Assembly (NCBI RefSeq): GCF_030915465.1
Contig: NZ_CP133267.1
Span: 682,001 to 746,000 of the forward strand
Direction: 5' to 3'
Length of the DNA: 64,000 bases
Origin: Neobacillus sp. PS3-34
Lineage (GTDB): Bacteria; Bacillota; Bacilli; Bacillales; Cytobacillaceae
This document shows positions 37,546-46,951 of this stretch, piece by piece. The notes under the pieces are model-generated. The model was not told the origin of the DNA. It did no database searches and saw only the letters and a list, made by a program, of their open reading frames with translations. A program made the position numbers and the translations under genes. The number at the start of each line of letters is the position of its first letter. The stretch's first letter is position 1.

Positions 37546-38181
37546 TTATCGTTCCAAACCCTGCACTTTATCGATAAAAAGACATGCTTTATTCGTCAAA
37601 CGAAGCAGGTTTTCATCCGAAATTTCACGGCTGGCATCCACCAATGTACTTCCAACTCCGGCAGCCACCGCTCCCGCTTTAAAATAATCCACGATGTTGT
37701 CGACATCAATTCCGCCCGTGGGCATCAACGGGATGTGAGGAATCGGTCCTGCCACTGCTTTGAAATAAGCTGGCCCTAACACATGCGCCGGGAATACTTT
37801 AATCAAATCAGCTCCTGCTTCATAAGCGGTCAAAATCTCGGTTGGCGTCATCGCTCCTGGAACGCTGATGACTCCGTATCTTTTTGTCATTTGAATTGTT
37901 TCTTTATTAACAGTTGGTGAAAAAACGAACTGTGCCCCTGACATGACTGGCCGCTCTTGCTGTTTCGCCATCCAGAACAGTTCCGGCCCGACAAGCACCT
38001 CATTCGTAAATTCCGACCTCAATGCTTCTATTACTTGAATTGCTCTTGGTGTCTCCATCGTAATCTCAAGAGCTGATACCCCACCCGCGTATAATGCATG
38101 GGCAATAGGAATAATGGTATCTGGCTTAGCATGCCGAATTACTGCCACGATCCGCCTTTTCTTTATTTCCTCAATACCCAT
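37546..38181 (-). CDS. eda: KDPG/KHG aldolase
   Basis: A 211-residue class I aldolase. Lys in DLIKVFPAHVLGP is the Schiff-base residue, and the Glu of ALEITMET plus GATMT-like (GAMTPTEI) and MPTGGI loops match the family. It splits 2-keto-3-deoxy-6-phosphogluconate into pyruvate and glyceraldehyde-3-phosphate. With the KDG kinase upstream it completes the lower part of a sugar-acid route. No dehydratase is in the window. Confidence 0.9.
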   Translation of the reverse strand: MGIEEIKKRRIVAVIRHAKPDTIIPIAHALYAGGVSALEITMETPRAIQVIEALRSEFTNEVLVGPELFWMAKQQERPVMSGAQFVFSPTVNKETIQMTKRYGVISVPGAMTPTEILTAYEAGADLIKVFPAHVLGPAYFKAVAGPIPHIPLMPTGGIDVDNIVDYFKAGAVAAGVGSTLVDASREISDENLLRLTNKACLFIDKVQGLER

Positions 38182-38272
38182 TACAATCTCTCCCTATTTT
38201 TTCAATTACGAAAATGATATAATGATATTTGCTAATTTTTACTGGCCGCTTAATGAACCCTTCCCTGGTTCG

Positions 38273-39547
38273 TTAAGCGCTTTTTTTAGAAACAGCTGCA
38301 GTTGATTTGCTTCCCTTAACCGCAACCAGTGTCAGGATTGCTGATAACAATAATGATCCTGCCATGAAAATGTAAGAAGCCCCGAAACCGCCCGTACTTC
38401 CATTTAAATATCCAACAGCGTAAGAACCAGCAAATGAACCTAAAGCGCCCATACTGTTGATTAGCGCCATCGCTCCACCCGCAACATTACGTGGCAGAAT
38501 TTCCGGAATGATTGCAAAAAACGGACCATATGGTGCATACATCGCTCCACCGGCAATGACTAATAATATAAACGATAACCAGAAATTGCTTGTACCTACT
38601 AGATAAGAAGCGTAGAAAGCAATCGCTCCAATCAATAGGAACGGCCATACAAATCCCGTTCGGTTTAGAGTTTTATCGGAGAAATAAGATGCGCTTAACA
38701 TTCCGATAATCGCTAAAACGTAAGGTACAGAAGCTAACCAACCTGTAGTTACGATGTCCATATTGGGTGCTGCTTTAATAATTGATGGCAGCCACATAAC
38801 AAATCCATAAACCCCAATGCTCCAAAACGCATACTGCAATGCTAGTAAAATAACTGTTTTAGATTTAAACGCTTCTGCATAGTTTTTAACCGGCATAATA
38901 CCTTGTTGTTCTTTTTCTAACTGTTCTTTTAAATCAGCTTTTTCCTGGCTTGTTAACCATTTTGCATCCTTCGGCTCATCGTTCACCATTTTCCACCATA
39001 TGAATGCCCAGATAACAGCTGGAAGTCCTTCAAAGATGAACATCCATCTCCAACCAACTGAATTAATTAAATAACCTGATAAAATTGACATCCATAATAC
39101 GGTTGCAGGGTTACCTAAAATTAAGAATGTGTTTGCACGTGAACGCTCAGCTTTTGTGAACCAGTGGCTCAAAAAGACAAGCATAGATGGCATAACCGCA
39201 CTTTCTACAACTCCAAGCATAAAGCGAATGACAATTAGTAGTTTTACATTACTGATTAAACCAGTTGTACTGGCAAGTCCGCCCCACAGAATCAATGACC
39301 AGAAAATCAGCTTTTTCGCGCTCTTATTTTCCGCGTAATGCGCTCCTGGAATTTGGAAAAAGAAGTACCCTAGGAAAAATAATGAACCTAATAATGACGA
39401 CATTCCTGCTGTAATATCCAAATCTGCTGCCATTCCGCCCGCAGCACCGAAACCGTAGTTAGCACGATCAAGATAAGCAAGACTATAAGTAATAAAAACG
39501 ATCGGAATCATATAATACCAGCGCGACTTTGCAAGTGTTTTTTGCAT
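38273..39547 (-). CDS. MFS transporter, anion:cation symporter type
   Basis: A 424-residue permease with 12 predicted membrane spans. The N-terminus has ITYSLAYLDRANYGF, characteristic of the hexuronate/glucarate/tartrate (ACS) family, and the loop after span 2 has HYAENKSAKKLIFWSLILWG. It probably imports the sugar acid that the kinase and aldolase degrade. It lies one base after the KDG kinase. A hairpin of GCGCTTAACGAACC and its complement overlaps its stop. Confidence 0.85.
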   Translation of the reverse strand: MQKTLAKSRWYYMIPIVFITYSLAYLDRANYGFGAAGGMAADLDITAGMSSLLGSLFFLGYFFFQIPGAHYAENKSAKKLIFWSLILWGGLASTTGLISNVKLLIVIRFMLGVVESAVMPSMLVFLSHWFTKAERSRANTFLILGNPATVLWMSILSGYLINSVGWRWMFIFEGLPAVIWAFIWWKMVNDEPKDAKWLTSQEKADLKEQLEKEQQGIMPVKNYAEAFKSKTVILLALQYAFWSIGVYGFVMWLPSIIKAAPNMDIVTTGWLASVPYVLAIIGMLSASYFSDKTLNRTGFVWPFLLIGAIAFYASYLVGTSNFWLSFILLVIAGGAMYAPYGPFFAIIPEILPRNVAGGAMALINSMGALGSFAGSYAVGYLNGSTGGFGASYIFMAGSLLLSAILTLVAVKGSKSTAAVSKKSA

Positions 39548-39548
39548 A

Positions 39549-40508
39549 TTATTTCACCTCATTTAGTTGTTGGTTCATGTATTTTACTAATCTTTCGCGG
39601 GTTGGATAGCCTTCACTGTCACCCGGTGACTGAATGGCTAGCGCCCCAATGGCATTTCCTCTTTTGACAGCCTCTTCGATAGACAATCCTTCTAATAACG
39701 CGCTGACTACACCAACGGCAAATCCGTCTCCTGCCCCTACTGTATCAACAATTTCTTCTACATGGTATCCCTTGATCGTACCCTGCTTTGTTTGCGTCTG
39801 ATAATAAGCGCCTTCTCCACCTAGTTTAACTACTACCTGCTTCACACCTTGCTCTAAGTAAAACTTCGCAATGTCCTCAGGTTTGTCATTCCCTGTTAAA
39901 ATTTCTCCTTCATGAATACCTGGTAAAAAGGTATCGGCCTGGAACGCTACACTGTTTGTAACCGCAATCATTTCTTCTTGCGACCTCCACAATGTCGGCC
40001 TTAAATTCGGATCAAATGAGACCGATTTTCCCGCATTTTTCATAAATGACAACGCATGCTGGGCAAAAGCTCTTGTGTGCTGAGAAATCCCAAGTGGTAT
40101 CCCCGTCATGTGCAAATGATTCGCTGACCGGAAGTATTCCTCGTTGAAATCTTCAACACTTATATAGCTAGCTGCGGATCCTTTGCGGAAATACTCGACT
40201 TCTGGATCTCCTTCAAGTACCTTCGATTTAAGCTGGAACCCTGTTGGATAGCGATCATCCACTAAAACCTGTTCAATGTTCACTTTTTCTTTTTGAAGAT
40301 GGCGAACGATGAATTTTCCAAACGAATCGTTCCCAACCTTGCTGACCCACCCACTGTTCAATCCAAGGCGTGCAAAGCCTATCGCTGTATTCGTTTCCGC
40401 TCCCGCCAACGCTTTCGTGTGGTGCAGAACCTCATGTAATCTCCCTGGCTCGTCGGCAATAAACATCGCCATTGCTTCGCCAAAAGTTACTACATCTAAT
40501 TGCTCCAT
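39549..40508 (-). CDS. kdgK: 2-keto-3-deoxygluconate kinase (PfkB family)
   Basis: A 319-residue PfkB/ribokinase-type kinase with GAETNTAIGFARLGL near residue 36 and the C-terminal anion-hole motif DTVGAGDGFAVGVV near 245. Together with the KDPG aldolase it argues for 2-keto-3-deoxygluconate as substrate. It overlaps the stop of the upstream TIM-barrel gene by 13 bases and is therefore cotranslated. Confidence 0.85.
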   Translation of the reverse strand: MEQLDVVTFGEAMAMFIADEPGRLHEVLHHTKALAGAETNTAIGFARLGLNSGWVSKVGNDSFGKFIVRHLQKEKVNIEQVLVDDRYPTGFQLKSKVLEGDPEVEYFRKGSAASYISVEDFNEEYFRSANHLHMTGIPLGISQHTRAFAQHALSFMKNAGKSVSFDPNLRPTLWRSQEEMIAVTNSVAFQADTFLPGIHEGEILTGNDKPEDIAKFYLEQGVKQVVVKLGGEGAYYQTQTKQGTIKGYHVEEIVDTVGAGDGFAVGVVSALLEGLSIEEAVKRGNAIGALAIQSPGDSEGYPTRERLVKYMNQQLNEVK

Positions 40509-41263
40509 GTCACTGCCTCCTGATCATCTTTACTAAAGTAGTCAACATATCTCTTCGCTGTATGATCCAATTCCAGTGGGAACTCGAAAGCAATTGGCAA
40601 ATGGTTCGGAAATAACTGTAGTATCTCGTTTTTCTTATCAAGTGGCATTGGTAACGTGACCAGTTTTGTTCCCTGTTTATCAACATGCTTCAGGTGCACG
40701 TATTGCACATAAGGCTTCAACTGGTCCGCAGCCTCAATTACATCCTCATCTGTGAACACCCAATTCCCAATATCAAACGTCATAGCTACGTCTACGTTTT
40801 CTTTTAAAGCGCTTTCAAAAAATAGTTTAAGATACTGAATGTTTCCACCATGAAGAGTTTGATCATTTTCAATCATCAATTTCGTTCCTTCTGGTATCTG
40901 ATTAATGAATTCGTTGACTTCGCTTAACTCTGATTGACCGTTTTGATAATGTCCTAGTGGCAGCTTGAGAATTTGAGCATTTAATTGGTGAACTTCAGCG
41001 ACGACTTCATTCAGTGGTTCCTGGTTCAATTTTCCGTCTTCGCCCCACAGCTCAACTGGTGCAGAAAAGACTGTGTACAGTTCATTTTCACGAATAACCT
41101 GGTTAAGTTGTGAGAGGGGATAATCTCTTGGTGTAAGTAATTCTTTACGAATTTCTATTCCTTGGGCATCGATCTCTTTTATGAAGTGTACAAAGTGTGC
41201 GTGCCCTTGTTCTTTCACTAAGTTCTGATCAAACGCATTTAATGGGATTATCACTTTTCTCAT
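40496..41263 (-). CDS. Sugar phosphate isomerase/epimerase (TIM barrel)
   Basis: A 255-residue xylose-isomerase-like TIM-barrel protein. Metal-binding-type residues appear in TKLMIENDQT (Glu), VAMTFDIGNWVF (Asp), YVQYVHLKHVD (His) and PIAFEFPLE (Glu), in the usual order. It is first in the operon, so it probably acts on the imported sugar acid. The exact reaction is unknown. The start has AGGAGG and lies just below two operators. Confidence 0.8.
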   Translation of the reverse strand: MRKVIIPLNAFDQNLVKEQGHAHFVHFIKEIDAQGIEIRKELLTPRDYPLSQLNQVIRENELYTVFSAPVELWGEDGKLNQEPLNEVVAEVHQLNAQILKLPLGHYQNGQSELSEVNEFINQIPEGTKLMIENDQTLHGGNIQYLKLFFESALKENVDVAMTFDIGNWVFTDEDVIEAADQLKPYVQYVHLKHVDKQGTKLVTLPMPLDKKNEILQLFPNHLPIAFEFPLELDHTAKRYVDYFSKDDQEAVTWSN

Positions 41264-41297
41264 TCCTGATTACCTCCTTTCTCGGTGTCATTCGTTT

Positions 41298-41326
41298 ACT
41301 AAACCGGTTTAGTAAACCGGTTTAGT
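41298..41326. promoter_or_regulatory. Tandem LacI-type operators
   Basis: Two palindromes, ACTAAACCGGTTTAGT at 41298-41313 and AGTAAACCGGTTTAGT at 41311-41326, overlap with centres 13 bases apart. They lie between the -10 box and the TIM-barrel start. They match the hxlA operator except in one symmetric pair. Confidence 0.8.
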
Positions 41327-41329
41327 TAT

Positions 41330-41358
41330 AGTATAAACTCATGAAAGCGCTTTTTCAA
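41330..41358 (-). promoter_or_regulatory. Sigma-A promoter and cre-like site of the sugar-acid operon
   Basis: On the minus strand TTGAAA (41358-41353) and TATACT (41335-41330) are 17 bases apart. TGAAAGCGCTTTTT at 41342-41355 on the plus strand resembles a cre box (TGWAANCGNTNWCA) with one or two mismatches and overlaps the -35 box, so catabolite repression by CcpA is plausible. Confidence 0.65.
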
Positions 41359-41704
41359 TTCTTTTTTTAAAATATTTTGATAATAGAATATGACATCCCC
41401 CGACTAAAAATTAGACCAAGATGCAGTTCTCTTCGCACACCATGAACCTACTCAAATATGGTACATTTACGAATTCATCGTATCATCAAGAGAATAGTTT
41501 TTTGGATATACCCTGCAAAAAAATAGTAGTTTACTTTACTTTTTCTGCCCCCAAAATCCCCCCTGTTTAAAGGAGTGACTTTACCTTATCACCGTCGTTC
41601 TAAACTCTTTGTAACTGCATTCCATTTATAAATCCTTATTGCGTACTTAAACATGCCAAGAAAAGAAGACTCCTAGTTCTTTAGTGTTTATAGCAGTACC
41701 AATA

Positions 41705-41737
41705 AAAAAAATGTCCACTTTACGTGGACATTTTTTT
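41705..41737 (-). terminator. Terminator of the SDR gene
   Basis: AAATGTCCAC pairs perfectly with GTGGACATTT around a short loop, with A- and T-runs on both sides. It can act in both directions. Confidence 0.85.
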
Positions 41738-41752
41738 ATTGGTACTGTTTTT

Positions 41753-42538
41753 TTATAAAAGGGATTCCGCCCCGTCAATAAAGATTTCAGTACCCGTAAT
41801 GTGGTTGGATTGGCTTGAAGCAAGAAATAGTATTAGGTCGGCGACTTGTTCGGGTTTTCCTGATTTGTGTTCCAACGGCTGGTTTCCTTCGGGATATTCG
41901 ATAGGGATTTGCACTTTTTTCAATTCCTCTTGTTCTTGCCATGTGTTTTGACCGATATTTGTTTCTATCGCACCTGGGCAGATAATGTTGACTCTAATAC
42001 GATACTTAGCAAGCTCAAGCGCTGCCATTTTCCCAAAGCCCATCTGGCCAATTTTGGATGTACTATACGCAGACATTCCAATGTTCTTATAGATCCTGTT
42101 CCCATTAATGGAACTAGTAATAATTATACTTCCCCCGTTTGTCTTCAAATGTGGAATGGCATATTTAACAGTTAAAAAGGTACTCGTTAAGTTATTGGAA
42201 ATGGTCAAGTCCCATTCACTCGGCTCCAAGTCTTCAATCGGCCTAACTTCCCCATTTATTCCAGCGTTAGCGAAGACTACATCCAGTCTCCCCCACTGAT
42301 CAATGGTTCTTTTGTAACAGTTTTCAACTTCATCCGGGTGTGAAACGTTGGCTTCCAAAACGAGTGCTTCACTGCCCATTTTTTCAATTTGATTTTTAAC
42401 TTCTTCCACGTTTTCTTTATGCAAATCTACTAAAGCAATCTTTCCCCCATTTTGAGCAAGCTTTATAGCAGCTGCCCTTCCTATCCCTGAGCCTGCCCCT
42501 GTAACTAAAGCAACCTGATTCTGAAGTAGTTTCTCCAC
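41753..42538 (-). CDS. SDR family oxidoreductase
   Basis: A 261-residue short-chain dehydrogenase: cofactor loop VTGAGSGIGRAAA (residues 13-25), VFANAGING, catalytic Ser in IITSSINGN, YSTSKIGQMGF (YxxxK), and a C-terminal FIDGAESLL. Cofactor preference is probably NAD(H) given the acidic residue after strand 2 (ALVDLHKE). The substrate is unknown. The start has AAGGAGG. Confidence 0.9.
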   Translation of the reverse strand: MEKLLQNQVALVTGAGSGIGRAAAIKLAQNGGKIALVDLHKENVEEVKNQIEKMGSEALVLEANVSHPDEVENCYKRTIDQWGRLDVVFANAGINGEVRPIEDLEPSEWDLTISNNLTSTFLTVKYAIPHLKTNGGSIIITSSINGNRIYKNIGMSAYSTSKIGQMGFGKMAALELAKYRIRVNIICPGAIETNIGQNTWQEQEELKKVQIPIEYPEGNQPLEHKSGKPEQVADLILFLASSQSNHITGTEIFIDGAESLL

Positions 42539-42767
42539 GTTAAAAAGCCTCCTTAAATGATTATGTATATTAATATATCCATTTGAGAGATTTTAAACGT
42601 AAAATTATCCTTAAGAAGATTTAGGAGGCTTTTATATTTGATTTTACATGATAAACTTCTTAGAAATACCTATCTTTACCTATTCAAATGTACAACTAAA
42701 TTTAATATATTAAAGATTGGTGTGAAATTAATTAAATAATGAATCTTTTTGAAAAAGGGGTAAACGT

Positions 42768-44319
42768 ATGAAATGGGGAAAAGCTTTACCTGCTCTAGCA
42801 CTGTCAGCAATATTATTTTCAAATCAAATACCTGCTAATGCATCCTCTTTTACTAGTCCAGAACAATTAGTAAGGTCTGCAGAAAGTTATGCAGGTTCTC
42901 TAAAATGGGCAATTTCGGTGGAAGGAACCGGGAATGGGAAGACGATTCCATGGAACTATTATAATGGTGCAAAACTTGCTTACCAAAAGGCGCTTTCGGC
43001 TGTAGCAAAGCTTCCTAAAGGTAAAACAAAAACTGACTTTCAAACTCGATTAGAAAAAAACGTGAATTTGTTTATCAGTACAACACCAAATAAAGTAGGA
43101 AGAGCTGTCGCTTATATTGATGCGATTAATGCTGGACTAAAAATTGAGAAAAAGAAAAATCAGCTAAATAATCGATTAGCCGCTACTATCATGGATGATG
43201 TGACAGAAAAATATTATCATGAATTATCACTTGAAATTAAAAAACAGGCCAATTTGCTTGATCGTGTGTATGGTGAAACAACCAGGGAAAGCATTCGTAG
43301 TCATTTTAAGGGTTCTGCGGAACAAGCCAGACTAAAAGCTTTATACCCTGTTTCCATCCATATGGCACTAGATCAATTGAAAGCGGATTTAGATATCCAG
43401 AATTATATTAAAGCGATTCCATTACAAAATGAAATCGATGTTTTATTTAAAGACAGCATGGAAAAAGACCTGATAACAAGTCCTATGTATGATCAACTTC
43501 ACTCAAAATATGAACATTTACAAAAGATGATTCCTACTTTAATAGACTTTACCTTTACTGATATCGAAGGAAAATATAGTCAATCAGGGGATTTAAATAA
43601 AGGAAGAAATTTTAAAACGGATCCAAAACATTTAAATGGCTTCGATACTTTTTCTTTCAGATTATATGAGGAAGCAGCTCACGTAACAGTGGCCCTAAGC
43701 ACTGGTGATATTCGTGAAACTGTTTTTACTGGTGATAACATCTCAAGTGCAGAAATGAATCTTAATGAATTTAATACGATGCACGGGATAACAGATCTTA
43801 AGGATCTCACCTTTGAAATTACAGTGATTGACAAAAAGGCCGGACAAAGGTTGAAACAGGTATTATGTTTGGGTATGTCCCTTTTGTTTTTACAAATGGA
43901 ACCTATAGAAGTAAAAAGGGTTATACCCTTGATATACCTAGTAATTATGAATTACGCCTTGGCGATGGCGATTCTGAAGTGATTACTTCTACTAATAAAG
44001 AAGCTGCAGGCGATTGGTTATCTGTTAAAATGTTAAGCCCTGATAGTAACCTGGCAAAGGTTGGAGAAAGGCAGTTGAATTCTTAAAAACGGCACCGGGT
44101 GAACCAAAGGATTTTGATGGAGCTAATCCGTTTACCGGAACAGATGCAGAAGTGAAATTGCATTTAATCGTAAAAGATAAGGATTTTACGGAAGAGATTA
44201 TTGTGTTAAAGGTGGATAATCAATTGATAAAATTTACCGACCACATTGATGACACCTATTTGTATCCAGAAGTTCTTGGCGCTTTCACGAACATCATGAA
44301 GTCTATCAATTATAATTAA
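42768..44319 (+). pseudogene. SbsC-like secreted S-layer-type protein, two frameshifts
   Basis: Three successive frames give one protein of about 517 residues once one A is restored at 43846-43848 and one at 44067-44069. A clear signal peptide (MKWGKALPALALSAILFSNQ, cleavage near ANA-SS) is followed by an all-helical domain with VAYIDAINAG, EIKKQANLLDRVYGETTR and FKGSAEQARLKALYP. This closely follows the cell-wall-binding N-terminal region I recall from Geobacillus SbsC. The rest (beta-rich, VPFVFTNGTYR) resembles no family I know. Both breaks are in A3 runs. A terminator follows at 44327. Confidence 0.7.
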
Positions 44320-44326
44320 TGCATTC

Positions 44327-44359
44327 AAAAAAGGATGGAGCCTAGATCCATCCTTTTTT
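44327..44359 (+). terminator. Terminator of the SbsC-like gene
   Basis: AAAAAAGGATGGA pairs with TCCATCCTTTTTT around a seven-base loop, seven bases past the stop. Confidence 0.85.
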
Positions 44360-44515
44360 ATAATACGTTGATTCCAAAAACAACTAAGACTATTCGATCT
44401 CTTTTACTTATGATACGGTTCGCCTCTATTAATACAAATTGACTATCCGAGAAATCAAAAGGTTGTATAAAATAAAAAAGTAATGAATTCCTTTCGAAAG
44501 CCACTGCTCATAAAC

Positions 44516-44884
44516 TTATAATCCGCCACCCGACTCAATTTCGTTCTGTACTTTTTTAGGCAGTTTATGAAATACCAATGAATGAGAATGTGAGATGAGA
44601 TTTTCCATTAATTCAGTTGGAATATTTGCATCATAATATATCGAGTTCCAATGGGCTTTATTCATATAGTATCCAGGAATAATCCCCTCATAATTTTCTC
44701 TTAATTCTTCAGATCGATTTGGATCACATTTTAATGTAATGATTGGTTTTCCCTGGGAATCTCCGCCGATCATCGCAAACATTTTACCTCCGACCAGATA
44801 TCGATCGACTTCCCAATCTTGCTGATAATCGTATTTAGCTCCCGGAAGTTTTGAACAATATGTTTCAAGTGTCTCTTTATTCAT
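44516..44884 (-). CDS. MmcQ/YjbR family protein
   Basis: A 122-residue protein of the YjbR/CyaY-like fold (double-wing DNA-binding-like). Signatures are KMFAMIG, ITLKCDPNRSEEL, PGYYMNKAHWNSIYYD and LISHSHSLVFHKLPKK. The family is common in Bacillaceae and its function is poorly known. It stands alone, with a strong hairpin 170 bases upstream. Confidence 0.85.
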   Translation of the reverse strand: MNKETLETYCSKLPGAKYDYQQDWEVDRYLVGGKMFAMIGGDSQGKPIITLKCDPNRSEELRENYEGIIPGYYMNKAHWNSIYYDANIPTELMENLISHSHSLVFHKLPKKVQNEIESGGGL

Positions 44885-45054
44885 GCACTTCTCCCCTTCC
44901 CGACTTTAGTATTCGACTCCCCAGCCTCATTTCCAACATAACCAATTCCCCTAAGCCATAAACAGCTATTCTCCCATTTAGTCTCTCTTAAAGAAAACTC
45001 TCCGATTGGCAAGCCTTTTTGGGCGAAGACAGAGGGGTAGTTGCCCTTATGCGT

Positions 45055-45096
45055 GATAAGAAAGTATAAACTTGCGAAAGTTTATACTTTCTTATT
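45055..45096. terminator. Long perfect hairpin
   Basis: About 18 bases, including AAAGTATAAACTT, are perfectly repeated in inverted order around a GCG loop. A second, shorter hairpin at 45111-45143 lies nearer the ABC gene and is the more likely terminator for it. The long one may be a terminator of read-through or a small repeat. Confidence 0.5.
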
Positions 45097-45110
45097 AGCC
45101 AAAAAAGATA

Positions 45111-45143
45111 AAGCAGTGAATCCCTATCGAAATTCACCGCTCC
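45111..45143 (-). terminator. Terminator of the ABC transporter operon
   Basis: On the minus strand AGCGGTGAAT and ATTCACTGCT form a 10-bp stem with one G-U pair, about 16 bases after the stop, followed by TTTATC. Confidence 0.6.
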
Positions 45144-45158
45144 TTTTTATCTGGAAAT

Positions 45159-46950
45159 CTAGTTTACTGCATCCTCGAGCCTCTCAACGGACCCATTTTG
45201 CAGTAAGAACATCTTATGATATAAGCCTCTTTGAGCAAGGAGCTCCTGGTGTGTTCCCCTCTCTACAATTTCCCCTTGATGCAGAACCAGAATCAAATCG
45301 GCATCCTGGATCGTTGACAAGCGATGGGCGATGGCAATCGTCGTTCTTCCGCGCCGCATTTTTTCAAGTGCGGTCTGAATCGCTTCTTCTGTTTCTGTAT
45401 CGATGTTTGCTGTCGCTTCATCAAGAACAAGGATCTTCGGATTCGCCGCAATCGTCCTCGCAAAGGCAATCAATTGGCGCTGCCCGCTTGAAAAAGTGGC
45501 TCCTCTTTCGACTACCTTATGGTCATAGCTGTCTTCAAGGCGCTCGATGAAGGAATCTGCCTGAACAAATTGTGCCGCTTCAACCACCTTTTCGTCTGAT
45601 ATATCCGTTTTGTGCAGGCGGATATTATCCTTTACGGTTCCGAAAAATAAGAACGGATCCTGCAGGACCAGCCCCATTTTTTCCCGAAGTTCTTCCTCCG
45701 AATGGTTCTGAATCGATACTCCGTCAATTAATATTTGCCCGCGTTCGAACTCATAAAAGCGCATCAGTAAATTAATAATAGAGCTTTTGCCGCTGCCGGT
45801 ATGGCCAACAAGCGCGACCGTTTCACCTGGATTGGCTGTAAACGATATATCCTTCAGCACGTCTCTTTTTCCATCATAGGAAAACGAAAGATTTTTGAAT
45901 TCAATTTTTCCTTTTTCAATATTAACTGGCTGTTTTACCGTTTGCGCCGGTGCAAGGCTGTCTTCATCCAACAGCTTAAATACCCGCGATCCAGCGACAA
46001 TTGCCTGCTGGTATAGTGAAAGCCTCATCATCATTTGGTTGACTGGTTCAAAGAAACGGTCTAAATAGTTGATGAATGCGTAAAGAACACCTATTTTTAC
46101 TGTATCGGTTAGAGAAGTAATTCCGAAATAACTTAAAACAAGGCTCAACCCGAAAACATAAATGAGATCAATCGCCGGTCGAAGCAGTAAACTATCAATA
46201 TTAATATTTTTCATCCCTGCCTTATAATGCTTATCATTAATCTCTTCAAACTCATTTCGAAGACGCTTCTCCTGGCGAAACACCTGGATAATGGACATTC
46301 CTGATAGCGATTCGGCAAGCTTTGCATTCAGCTGGCTGAGCCTTTCGCGCATATCAAGGTAATAACGGGAACTGTATTTCCGATATAAATTCATAACAGT
46401 TAGGACAATCGGTACAAATACTACGCATAGCAGTGCAAGCTTGACGTTAAGAATGAACATGGCGATCAGGATGCCGCCAAGCAAAAATCCGCTTTGGATA
46501 AACGTTGCCAGCACTGTCACAAACATATCCTTGATCGCTTCCGTATCATTTGTTACCCTTGATACGATACTGCCGGCAGGCGTGCGGTCAAAATATTTGA
46601 GACCGAGGGCTGTACCTTTGAAAAAACATCAATCCTCAGCTGCTGGATAATAAAAAGGGCGAGTTCCTGAAACTTTACAAGCTGATAGTAAAGGATAAAC
46701 ACTTTAAGGACCTGGATACCCATATAGGCTGAGCCGAGAAGAAGCAGCGGTTTGAAATCCAATTTTCCCGGTGTTAGATGATCATCAATAAACATTTTTA
46801 CAAGGATCGGCCGACGATATCTGCCAGCGTGGTTAACAGCAGCAGGCTAAAAGCTAGGATGATCCCTTTTTTATGCGGTTTTGTATAGGATAGAAGCCGG
46901 AAAAGGATTTTTCTTTGGTCCCTTTCTGACAGTACTTCTGTTTTTTCCAT
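45159..46950 (-). pseudogene. ABC exporter subunit 2 (YheH/YknV-type), two frameshifts
   Basis: Three pieces join into one protein of about 597 residues if a C is restored near 46808 (IVGPILVKMFIDD) and a G near 46595 (VFSKVQALGLKYFDRTPAG). The N-terminal half is a six-span exporter membrane domain. The C-terminal half is the ATPase with Walker A GHTGSGKSSI, Q-loop VLQDPFLFFG, ATFSSGQRQLIAFAR as signature and Walker B ILVLDEATANID. The signature is FSSGQ rather than LSGGQ, as is usual in one half of heterodimeric exporters. Its ATG 46950 is one base from the stop of subunit 1, so they are coupled. It probably exports drugs or lipids. Confidence 0.8.
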
Positions 46951-46951
46951 T

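Larger units (their letters stand above)
41264..41752. other. Intergenic region with operon control sites
   Basis: The left 100 bases hold the tandem operators, a sigma-A-type promoter and a cre-like site for the sugar-acid operon. The right end holds the SDR terminator. The middle 300 bases show nothing I can support. Confidence 0.5.

Noticed and set aside
45041..45550. 169-codon plus-strand frame
   Set aside because: It runs antisense through the end of the ABC transporter ATPase domain and a hairpin. The minus-strand protein is clearly the real one.
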